57,023 nt of DNA from Vitrella brassicaformis (Eukaryota; Sar; Vitrellaceae), in assembly GCA_001179505.1 (NCBI GenBank), contig CDMY01000272.1, forward strand, positions 83,590-140,612. Direction: 5' to 3'. A program made the translations under genes and the position numbers. The notes under the pieces are model-generated. The model was given only the letters and a program-made list of their open reading frames with translations, had not been told where the DNA came from and made no database searches. This document shows positions 22,252 to 33,100 of the stretch, one piece after another (position 1 is the first letter of the stretch; each line of letters opens with the position of its first letter).

Positions 22252-24560
22252 TTAGTAGCCTTTTTTGTGTGGCTGTCCCTTGTCGTGGCCACCATGTTCA
22301 TGCCCCTTGTCATGGCCGCCGTGGTCGTGTCCCTTGCTGTGGCCATCGTGGTCATGTCCCTTGCTGTAGCTGTGCCCATGGCCGTTGCCTATGTCGGAAA
22401 ACCGCGGTCGTAGTTGGGACTCGAGCTCCTTGGTCGACGGGATGTCTCTCTTGGATGCGGGGAATTCGGGGAGAGGGGGGTAGTAATACGGCAGGTCGGA
22501 CGCCACCCACGCCGGCCGCTGACCTGGCGCCCTCCCGATGACGGGGAGACTCTTGTCTTGGTCGAGGAAAGACAAACCCAGGCGGACCCACTCGGGCTTG
22601 AGGAACCGGAGGCCCTGGTCCATGCACGTCCAGAAAGCCACATCGATCGCGTCGATGTCAAGGGGGACGGGGAACTGGTCAACCACATGGATGATCTGAC
22701 CGACGACAAACACAGCGCGCACATGACATCCACACACACGCGTCTCTGTCAGTCAGTGAGTAAGGGAACTAGGTGGTGCGTGGGGTGGTGGGGGCGCTCA
22801 CCCCGTTGGCGATTTTGATGTCTGATTCGATGATCTTCTTGCCGTCAATGTAGAAGTGGCTGCCCCGCTGCTCGACCGGCAGGCCTTGATTCCCCAAGTT
22901 GGGGAGTGTCGAGGTCTGTGCCAGGAGGGTTTGGTTCCAGACGCCCGCGATGATGATCTTGTCGAACACTTTGCGGAGGGCGTCCTTATTCTCCGGTTTC
23001 ACGAGGGCGTCCAGCAGGCAAAGAGGGAGCGGGTCGCCGGGAATCGCATTTGGGTCGCTGGTGCCTTCGGGAATCACCATGCCCGAGTCCCGGGCCACGA
23101 CCACCGTCAATGGGCCCGCATTCGCGACGTTCGCTCCAGCTAAGATCGCACAGAGACAGGATTGATTGCACACACCGCCATGCGTCATGAGCGTTTGTTT
23201 GCGCCTGCGTACGAAGGAGGTCGGTCAGATCAGCCAGTGACGCCAGTCTGGCCAGCCTCGAGTACTCCTGCATGAAAAAAGACAACGACGCGACACGATG
23301 AGATGAGATGAGATGAGATGACACCGCGTCAGTATGTCGGTCAGCCAGCCACGGCGTCCTCACGCTCACTCACCGGTCTCGCCCTCAGCCAGTCGATAAG
23401 CGTGGGGACGCCGTCGTGAAATTGCGGAAGGAGGATCTTGTCCGTCTCAATCACCGTCCCCTCCACACCCGGGATGACCTTTAGCACGTCCGCCGTCAGG
23501 CCGAACGAGTTCACCTTCAACGTCAAGCGCTCGGTAGAATCTGCCTCGTCACCCTCGCTGTCTCCGGCAGCCGCTTGGTCGCCGACGGGCGGCAGGACGC
23601 CCCCCTCACCATCTTGCAGCTGCCGCCTCCGCCTCCGCCCCGTGAATTCGAGGGCGGCGCTGTCCTTTGGCATTTCGGCGCTTATCGCCAGCGACTGGTT
23701 GTTCTCAGTGCGGACCACAAAGCCCGTGCCGGGTTGGAAGTCCGCGAGGTTGAGGCGCTCCCCGGCCACGATGTGGTAGTTGAGGATTTTCTGATCAAGG
23801 GGTGGAATGGAGAAGGTCAACAAACACCAACCATGTCACGTGTCTGTGCGTGTCGTCATGATGTACATCCATCCCATCTTCTCATGATTCACCCACCTCC
23901 ACTGTGTCGGCCTGCAGTGGATTTGAGAAGATGCTCTGAAAAGCTGGCGGCAGCCCTGACGTGAAGGCTTCGTTGGTCGGGGCGAACACGTTCACCTGCC
24001 TGTCTAGCGCCAACCCGACGAGCTGTGGGACCAGGTTCTGCCTCTCGGCCAGATCATTCAGCTCGGACAGAGACTACACAGAGAGAACGACAAGCCATCC
24101 ACAAACATGTTGCTCACTCAGGAGCGACTCAGTGGTTGCGAGTGCGGACCTCTCGAGTGGCGAAGATGTTGAGCAGTCCTTCCGTGGGCTCCTCCTCCTC
24201 CTCCCTGCCGGCTGGGGACACTGCACCGCCCTTTGCGTCCTTGGCACTCTCTTTCGCGCCCTTGGCACTTTCCTTAGCACTCACGTCGCTCTCTTTTGCG
24301 CTCTCCTTGGCGCCGTCCTTGGCACTTGTTGCCGCCTCCTTGCCACTCTCCTTGGCCGACTCCTTGGCGCCTTCTGTCGCCGACTCGGCCTCCTCGCCCT
24401 TGGCTTGGAGGGCCCTCTCGCCTTGACACGCAGTGCCGCAATCAGATGGGAACTGGGAAAGGTCCATGGCACCCTCTCGGGGCGCCAGGTAGCTGTACGG
24501 GTCGCCGCAGGCCGTGGCTAGCCATGCGGCGAGCGTGACAAGGGCCCACACGCCACGCAT
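22252..24560 (-). CDS. Secreted protein with two FAS1 (fasciclin) domains, about 615 aa
   Basis: The start ATG (24558-24560) opens a signal peptide, 'MRGVWALVTLAAWLATACG'. A Lys/Glu/Ala/Ser-rich linker of repeated 'AKESAKE'-like units follows (about residues 60-115). FAS1 domain 1 shows 'LNDLAERQNLVPQLV', 'VNVFAPTNEAF', 'ILNYHIVAGERLN' and 'GTVIETDKILLP', with a polar insertion containing 'GRRRRRQLQ'. FAS1 domain 2 shows 'LASLADLTDLLR', 'PLTVVVARDSGM', 'FDKIIIAGVWNQTLL' and 'IKIANGIIHVVDQFPVP'. The C-terminus has six to seven 'GHDHGGHDK'-like units, so it is strongly His-rich and could bind metal. FAS1 proteins mediate cell or matrix adhesion outside the cell. There is no C-terminal membrane segment or clear GPI signal. 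Six exons; the first intron uses GAG|GTCCGC because the open frame beyond it soon stops. Confidence 0.8.
23297..23320. repeat. (GAGAT)n microsatellite
   Basis: A tandem ATGAG/GAGAT pentanucleotide in an intron of the FAS1 gene. Confidence 0.85.
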
Positions 24561-25006
24561 GGCAATCAGAGGGGGGAGGGGATGGGCAGCCTTGAGTGGG
24601 ATGGGCTGTCGATGGATGGAGGGGGGCCTGGCAGGTTGGGTGACGATGAATGGCGGTCGGTCTCCTTGGACTCGTCCCGTCCCTTCAGATCACCAAGGGC
24701 TGCCTCTCTTGCATCGCCTGTATCATCAATCCGTCACCACACGCGAAACAGAGCCTCCCAGCGAGCTGTACGGGCCCTTTAGAAGTCTCAAACCCTAAAA
24801 CCCGAACCCTGCTACTCGAGTGCGGGATGCCAATCTTATTTTTCCAATCATACGAAGGGTAGCAGCTCACTTTGTCGCCGCCATTCTCTGCAAGCAAGGA
24901 ACTTCAAGAAACGAAGACGCTCGCCAATCGTCAGCGAGCTTAACCCCCACCCACCCCCCAGTCTCTGCTGGAGCGTCAGGCTCTCTTCTGTCCTGCTGTC
25001 CGCCCG
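24561..25006. promoter_or_regulatory. Divergent promoter region with telo-box-like motif
   Basis: 446 bp between the FAS1 gene (-) and the SelW/NPHP4-like gene (+). At 24790-24810 it carries AAACCCTAA followed by AACCC and GAACCCT, resembling the plant telo-box and degenerate CCCTAAA telomere repeats. Confidence 0.45.
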
Positions 25007-28000
25007 ATGTCGGATCCGGTGGAGGTCAGCATCGAGTACTGCACCTCGAATGGCTTCAGCACCACATACAAGGTCGAGAAATATCCCCAAGTGTGCGACG
25101 CAGTAACGGTGAGTGCATGAGAGGGGGGGACGACAGGACAGAGGGCTGCATGGCGGGTGTGTTTTGGGTGTGGTGTGGTCAGGGGGCCCTCTACGACGAG
25201 CTGGGGGAGGTCTCAATCAAGATCAATGAAGGTGGGGCTGGCGAGTGGCTTCCCTGCATGTGTCATCTCATCTTTGGTGTGCTTGTCCAGTGCCCAGCGG
25301 ATGGAAGCCGTACTTCAACATGGAGAGCATCTACTTCAAGCGCCAAGCAGACGGGTCACCCACACTGTGGTCGTAAGTCCCGACAAGGCTACATACACGC
25401 CGTCATGGGCCGGGAGGTCAATGGCGCGTCGTTTCTCCCTGTCAGCTTCCCAAGGCGTGGTTCGTTTGAAGTCAGCGTCAAGTCTGGCAACGTCTCACGG
25501 GTCAGTCAGCCTGGAAGAGGAAAGGGGAAATTATCACACACACTGCCGCTTCCTCTTCTTGCCTGTCTACTTGTCTGTCACATCATGTCATGCAGGAGAT
25601 GTTCTCGAAGCTCAAGTCAGGCACCTGGCCTAACGTGTCCAAACTCGCAAAGGAGATAGCCAAGGTGGGGCTCAGAGGGACGTGGCGCGTGTAAGGCGAT
25701 TGTGTATGTCGTTCACAATGGTCAGTTTGCCGAGGAGCCGACCAAGTACACTCCTCCTGATGCCTCGCCGGGCGGCAAGAACGGCCAAGCAGGAAGGGCA
25801 CCATCACCCGTAAGGCATTTCTGGTGTCTTGAAGCCTCTCTTGATCACCATTGTTGCGAGGTGTCTCTGTTGGTTTGTTAGGACCATACCCAGTCACCAG
25901 GACCTCGCCCTCGGCCCCCCAGGCAGAGAGCCGACAGCCCCCGTGGCACATCCAGAATGCCCGAGGCTTTCGCCATGTCGCCCTACTACTCGCCAAGGTC
26001 GCCACCCCAAAAACGCCCCGGCCAGCGGGCCAAGTCCCCCGGACCGGCCGCCAAGCGCAAGGTGTCCAAAGAGAGACGGGAGGAGGTGGAGCAGGAACCA
26101 AAACCGCCTGTGACGTTCGGTGAAGACAAAAAGGTGCGCCACATGGAGGACATTTCAGGCTTTTGGACACGCAAGAAAGCCTCATTCTCTTACCGTCAGG
26201 AGAACGTGGTGGAGGAGCGGCCACCAAAACCGTCTGAGGACCCTCAGCGTCGCGAGATGGTGGAGGAGCCTGCCCCGCCTGCCCCGCCCCCTCGCGAGCC
26301 CGTTGTGGTGCCGACCGTCATTGTGCCAACGGTGCCCAAGGAGGAGGGCCCACCCGAGCAGCAGGAGGAGGCAATGGTTGTGGAGGAGAAGGAAGAGCCG
26401 AAAGAGGATGTCGTCATGGTGCCATCGGAGACCAAGTCAGAGAGGTACGACGAGGAGACCTTCGAGGCGCCCGAGGAGGAAGAGGACAAGAAGACCGCCG
26501 AGGAGCCGCCGGCAGAGGTCAAGAGCGAGGCGCCCGTCTCTGAGATCCCTGAGGAAGAGGAGCCACGGACAGTTCCAGAGCACAAAGAGGAGCCGCCCGA
26601 GGAGGAAAAGGAGACAGAGAAAGACGAGGGTAAGTGAATGTCTTGCAATTCTGTCATATACAGCTTGGTCCCTCCTCAAATGTCTGACGTGTGCAGCTGA
26701 GGTGAAGGAGCCCTCCGTCGTCGGGGAGGAGCAGCCGGCACCAGTGGAGGAGAAGGAGGAAAAGCCCGTGCCAGAGGAGGTCAAGTCGGACGAGGGCTAC
26801 CAACCCGACTTCGAAGACCAACAGGAGGGACAAGCAGACACGTACTGCATCGAACACACACATACACCTGCACAGGTTGTGCTGTCATGCCTGGTTTTGT
26901 GTGTGCTTCCAGCGCCCCCCCTGCGCCCGTTGAAGACTTCGCTGGCAAGACAGAGCCGCCTGTCGTTGAAGCTGTCGAGGTTGTCCAGGAGGCCAAGGAG
27001 GAGGACAAGACAGCTGAGATGCCGCTGGTGGAGGAAACAGTCGGGGAGGGAGGGGAGGCAAAGGAGGAGATGCCCGTCGAGGAAGAGGCCGCCAAGCCGG
27101 AAGTAACCGAGGACACAGTTGAAGCACCCGCACAACAAGAAGAGGTTGGTGCATCCACCACCAGAGCAATAGCGCTCACCCATCTCGATGTCACTGTGTC
27201 CTTGCTCTGTCACACATCGACACGTGCAGGCTCCTCCACCCCGAGAGCCTGACGCCACGCCAGTGGCCCCACATGTCGAAGAAACGTCGCCCGAGCACCG
27301 TCACCCACCGACAGAGACCAAGGAGGAGGAACCTGTCGCTGGTCAGGAGGCCCCTGTGGCCGCCGTTGAGGTCAGTGAAGAGGTCCCGGCACCTGTTGAG
27401 GAGCAGAAGGAGGCCGTTCCGACCGAGACACAGCAGGAGCCCCCACTCGAGGAGCCTGCCAAAGTCGAGGAAGAAGCCGCTCCTGTGGAGGAGGTGAAAG
27501 AAGAGGCCCCACCCGCCATCGTTGAGGAGGGCAAGGAAGAGCCCCCGGCTGAGACGAAGGGGGAAGAGAACGCCGAGGCTCTTGAGGAGGCCCCACCTGC
27601 TCCTGCGGCTGAGGAGGCCGTGGAGGCATCCGAGCAGCCCAAGGAAGAGCCTCCAACCGAGGACGGAGAGGTGGCCGAGCCCGCAGCGCCACAGGAGGAG
27701 GCCCCTGCTGCTGAAGTGCCGGAGGCGCCTGCCGAGGAGCAGAAGGAGGCTGAGCAGGTCGAAACACAGGCTCAGCCGGCCACTGTGGCTGTGGAAGAGG
27801 CTGCCCCTGTCGAGGAAGCCAAGGAAGAGGCGGCCAAGGAAGAGGCGACCAAGGAAGAGGCGGCGGAGGTCACAGAAGAGAAGGTCGAGGAGGCTCCAGC
27901 GGCTGAGCCCGAGGCAAAGGAGGAAGTCGCAGAGAAGAAAGTTGAGGAGGCCCCGGCGGCTGAGGCCGAGACAAAGGAGGAAGAGAAGGCCGAGGCTGTT

Positions 28001-29549
28001 GAAGAGGCCCCGGCCGAGGCAGAAGAAGAGCCAAAGAAAGAGGAAGAGGTGCGCCAAAGGATCCGTAGATGATCCACACATGCAGGTACGGTACATGGTC
28101 TGGGTGTGTGTGTGCCTATCTTGTGGCTGCAGAAGCATCCGCTGATGGAGCCCTCTAAAACCTATGACCTGAAGCTGGCGGTGGGGCAGGGCAAGAACCA
28201 GCGACTCACGTACACCAATACCACGGGAGAGGACCAGGTACGGCAGATAGACACCAAAGAATGAGGGCTTGGAAGCAGCTGCCGCTGTCACGTAAATGCC
28301 TGGTCTGGTCTGGTGTCGTTCATTGCTTCCAACCTTTAGCTGTACCACCTTCGGTCGAGCGACCCCACATTGATGACGTTGAAGCAGGATGAAGTCGCCA
28401 TACCCAATGGTAGGTAGGGACACACGGAGTACCAGGAAGATTCACACACCCATTCTCAGCACTATATACCAGCTACACTTGTGCCTGCTGTGTGCCCTGT
28501 CTGTCATTGACTTGACGAGGCACGACTGGCAAGTTCTCGATTCGTTTCAAGGAGGTGAGACAGACAAGCTTGACACTGTGACCCCGCAATGATGCCACTG
28601 CATCTCTCTTGCTGTCTGTCAGCTGGACCATGCGTGTGAGAAGACCTTCTACCTCTACGTGGAGGACGAGAACCTCGCCATCCTCGACTGCATCGCCGTC
28701 AGTGTCACCTACATCGAAACTGACCAGCCGCCGCGAACCACCCCCCCGCCAGACGAGGGCGAGCAGGAGGGTGCCAAGGCTGCCAAGGCTGAAGAGCCCG
28801 AGACACCTGTGCCTCAACCCGAGTCAGGGGCAACGAGTGTGGCTGTGACTCGTGTGCAGTCGAGGCACCCGACTGTCGCTGTCGTGCCTGAGGTGGAGGG
28901 GCAGGACGAAGGGGAGGGCAAAGCCGAGACGGGCGAGGAAAAGGCCCAGGAGGCTGAAATGGTACGAATGGATGGATGGATGGATGGATGGAGGATGCAG
29001 TCGATTCCTTGTGACGCGTGTCTCTGTGTTGTATGGGTGCGCACAGGGTGGTGGTGAGGCTGGGGAGGGGACTCATCCTGAGATCGAGCCGTCCAAGTCC
29101 TACGACCTTCGGTTGGCCGTCGGGCAGAAGAAGAACCAGAAACTCACCTACACCAACATGACGGGGGAGGACCAGGTGAGGTTAAGAGATGGACGCAAGA
29201 ATGTACAGCCACATCCAAACAAGAAAGCACTGTACACGGTGTGATAGGTGTATCATCTCCGCACGAGCCATCCTGCCTTCATGGTGCTCAAGGAGGACAA
29301 GGTGCCCATCGCCGCTGCCGCCACGGGCAAATTCGCCATCCTCTTCAAAGAGGTCATTCGGCCGCCAGCTGTCCCACCATCCACAGGGATGGATGTCCAT
29401 GTGTGTGTGTGCAGGTGTCGGAGGCGTGTGAGAAGAGCTACTACTTGTATGTTGACGACAGCGACAACAACCTCATCGAGTGCATCCAGATCAACATCAT
29501 ATACATCGCCCACGGGCTCAATCCTTCACCCACGAGTCTGAGGGACTGA
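25007..29549 (+). CDS. SelW-like fold + acidic linker + two nephrocystin-4-like Ig repeats
   Basis: Seventeen exons join in frame to about 1,100 aa. Residues 1 to about 140 resemble the selenoprotein W/T/H (Rdx) thioredoxin-like family: strand-loop-helix 'VEVSIEYCTSNGF', then 'FPRRGSFEVSVKSGNVS' and a C-terminal helix 'WPNVSKLAKEIAKF'. The redox motif CxxU/C is C-T-S-N here, so the second redox residue is lost. Residues about 150-800 are a Glu/Pro/Val/Ala-rich linker with many 'EEAP' and 'KEE' units. About 800-900 and 990-1090 are two homologous repeats: 'EPSKTYDLKLAVGQGKNQ', 'LTYTNTTGEDQ', 'YHLRSSDP', 'KFSIRFKE', 'CEKTFYLYVED' and their counterparts. They resemble the C-terminal Ig/MSP-like domains of nephrocystin-4, a ciliary transition-zone protein. 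Introns fall at the same two places in both repeats. No frame break separates the parts, but transcript proof is lacking; an alternative is two genes meeting inside the linker. Confidence 0.6.
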
Positions 29550-30165
29550 CTGACTGACTGACTGACTCCACGCACATCCGCCGCACTTCACGCTGAGTCC
29601 ACCCACACATGCACCCATACGAACACAGTACACCCCTGCACGAGTGTTCCGATGTTGGCGTTCCGTCGCTCTGCCACTGAAGTCATCTTTGTTTGCTGAG
29701 AAGGGAATGGGGGCAATACACTCAAGGGGGAAAAGGACTGTCTGTACTGGCTGCTGAAGGCCACAGGTGAAGTGGGCGCACACCAGGATTGTTGCCTTGC
29801 GTTCTACCCACGCAGAGCGCCCAAAAGGGCCTTGATCCATCCATCCATCGCTTTGCTTTACGGTGTCCCGGTTGTCTGGCTTGTCGACGAGGGCAATGTG
29901 CGTGAGACATGGGCGATTGCTACGGGTGGATGGGGAAAGGCACTCGACTGCATGGGGAGGGTGGGACACTGAAGAATGAAGACTTTGCGTACCGGCAACA
30001 CACGAATCGACGATAACAATTCAGTACTGCAGCACGCAAGCCAACAAAGTTTTCATGTCCACTGCATGACCACACAGAGACATGTCATGTACACACATAC
30101 ACCCAACGCCACTCGGCGTTCCAAACAACAACTTGAAGAAAAATTACCCAGTAGTCACCGTTGGT
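29550..30165. other. Spacer between convergent genes
   Basis: No gene is seen. A GACT tetranucleotide run begins right at the stop codon (about 29545-29567). Confidence 0.5.
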
Positions 30166-33100
30166 TCACCTCCCCCTCCCTCTCTCTGCCCCATACTTGG
30201 TCATCGGTGCCGCCATAGGAATATGATGCGGCTGCTGCTGCATCATCACTGGCCCAGCAGAGGGCCCAGCACGACTTGCGAGGCTCTTGCGCGATCCGTT
30301 CCGTCTTATTCTTGCGTCTCGTCCGTCGTCCTGCATTATTGACGACCCGCTGGGGCTGGAGGGATGCGGAGGGAAGAAGCCGCAGCACGCTTTGGGATGC
30401 GCACTCTTGCCCCGCACCCCCATCATTTGCTTGAGGGACGGCGTGTGTCTGAATGAGGGTGGGGGGGCCGGAGGCGGCGGTGTCTTGGCTGCCGTATGGT
30501 GAATATTAGGCATGGACACTCGATGGCTGTTGGGCGGGGCGCTGACCTTGCCCAGCTGCAGGGGAGGGATTCGCCTGGCGCGGGACGAAGGCGGGACAGA
30601 TGTGGATGGGAAATAAAGGGGGGGTACCATCGGGCCAGGAGGGGGAGACAGAGGTGACGGGTGATGTCCCGAGAAATAAGGCAGGGCGCTCTTCGGAGGG
30701 TGATGTCCGGGGGGTGGGTGATGGTACCGAGCAGACATCGGGCCGGGTTGCATTGGAGACACGGCATTCCGGACCGATTGCATGAGGTTGGGCGGGATCG
30801 GGATGGAACGCCACGTGTGGTGGGGGCTGCCATTAGGATAGCGCGCGGTCATCGGTGCGCTTCTGTCGACTGTCCTTCTGGGCGGCAGAGGTGCCCCGTC
30901 ATTGACAAGGGGCGCCTGGTCGCTGTTGAAGGGCTGTGTGAGGTGGAGAGCATTGGGTGGCGGGGTGGGGTGGTGAAGGGCGGCGGCGAGGCCGAATGAT
31001 GGGGGCCCCATTTGGGGGCAGAGGTTGACCACATTCGGCGGGCTGAAGGCTGATGACGTGCTGTCCTTGATCTCATCTTCGACAAACTGCCGGACCAGCC
31101 TGTGACGGAAGTGGTGCAGCGCTCGGTGTATCCACAGTTGGCGCTGAGAAAAGGACACGATGGCCACGTCAATCAATGGACACACCTCTCTCTGCCAATC
31201 GTTACCTGTCGAATGAGGGGCCCCCTCGGTGACGGCGGTGCCGACCGACAGTACGGCACGTACAAAGGCGCCTCTCCCAACCCACCGCGCTCTCGAGTGT
31301 CTCTTCGCTGGTCAACATGGCTGGCTGCCTTCGGGCCACTGGCGCGCGGCGAGATCGGCGCCGAGACAGGCGAGATGACTAGTTTGGGGATTCGGAGCGA
31401 CCGAGGCCGTGCGGGCGGCTCTTGTCGAGGCGCTCGTGGTGGGCTGCTGGTGCATATGTTGATGCACGGAGAGGGTGATGACGGCCGTGGTTGGCGCTGA
31501 CGGGTGGCGGGCTCGCCGCCGATCTGCTCGATGCGCTGGGCGATGCCGGCGAGGAAAATCTCGCCATACTGGAGAGCCTGTAAGGGGGATTCGCACATGA
31601 CACACTATGCACCATGTACCGTCTTGGTGGCCGGTTACCTGTCCGACGGCTGCGGTGGGTATCGGTTGTTGTGTGTCGGACTGTGCGGCGTGTTGGATGT
31701 GGTACTGCACTTGGTCATTGAGCTGGTTGAGACGCTCCTCGAAGCAGTGGCGGAACTCGGCCATCTTGCCGACAGCTTGCTTGAACTCAGACCTGGGCAG
31801 GGCAGGCAGGGCCATGGAAGGAGTTGAGCGGTGACGTGCTCCTGTGAACTATGTAGGTACGCACCTGAATCTTGCGAGCTGCTGCTCCTTTTCCATGTAC
31901 AGCTGGTGGAGCCGTTCATTTCTCTGTCGGAGGTCCTCTGAAAGGCAAAGTGAAGTGCGCTATACATTTATTTCCGTGGACCGAAGCAAGCGAGCCTCTC
32001 TTTTGCTTACCGATGGTCTTTCTGACAGTGGGCGAAGACTCCATGACACTGCTTAGCGTCTGCGGGGACACACACAGACACGCCAGCCGCAGGGCCTTCC
32101 TTCATGCGTCAACCGGTAGTGCGTGCGCATTGCCTCACCATCGATGCCCCGTGTTGCAGTGCCGCAGGTGGAGCTCCTCCCTCCTCAGAAAGCTCCGTGA
32201 TACGGCTCTCCAGCTCAGCAACCCGCTGGCGCAGCGCCATTACGAGTGGATGGTGGTCCAACATGGCGTAGTCACGCGGCGAGGCGCTCAGGGCCAGCGA
32301 GGAACGGCGCTCGGCGTCGGCATTAGCAGCGGCAGCCACCGGACTCATCTCGTCCAAGTGCTGATGCCAAGAGAGATGGTCACGCAAGGATGCACGTCAG
32401 GCAGTCATCTAGATTATCAAGGCAAGTACACATACCTGAGTGAATTGGCGGATGTTGGCTGTGGCGGTGTTGAGTCGTCTGAGAAATTTGCCCTCTTTGG
32501 AGTTGGCGTCGAATGTGACCATGTGTCTCATTCGGATCCTCTTGGTGCCGCCGGTGGTGCCGTCCTCTGGGGCCTCGTCCTCGCCCCCCTCCACAACCTC
32601 AGGCACCTCAACGATCTCACCACCGATCTCCATCGAACCTGGGCGGGGTTTGCAGACAAACGGAACGAGCACAGACACCGATTGATTGACTGGTCGGTTG
32701 GTTGGTTGGTTGGTTGGTTGGTTTTACTTCTGAGTTCGAGGTCTTCTTCCTCTTCGTCTTCGTCGATGGCAGCGATGGCGCTGAAGTTGTGCTGGGACGC
32801 CAATGCGCTCAGAATGGCGCTGGGGCTCGCTACCCTGCATCCATCAAAGGGGGTGCGGTTTACTCGTCTTCCTTTGTGTCAGTCACTCCTTGCCGAGAGC
32901 TTACGATTGGGCGAGAGGCGTATCTCCCGGCCCAACACCCATTTCCGTCGTCTCAATGCCGCCCCTCTGCTGCTTCAGCTTCTCAGTCAGCAGGGCATTT
33001 GCCACAGCCTGTTCGGCAGAGTGTGTCTCCAGCGTCATCAAGCGGATCTGGAGGCGCTTGAACTCGCCGAGGAGGTTCTGGCTCTGCGTGCGCATCTGGT

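Noticed and set aside
25040-25054. A selenocysteine codon in the SelW-like motif
   Set aside because: The codon at the expected place is AAT (Asn), not TGA.
27191-28423. 410-codon minus-strand open frame opposite the acidic linker
   Set aside because: A mirror of Glu/Pro codon bias in the sense gene; it encodes Leu/Cys strings with no domain.
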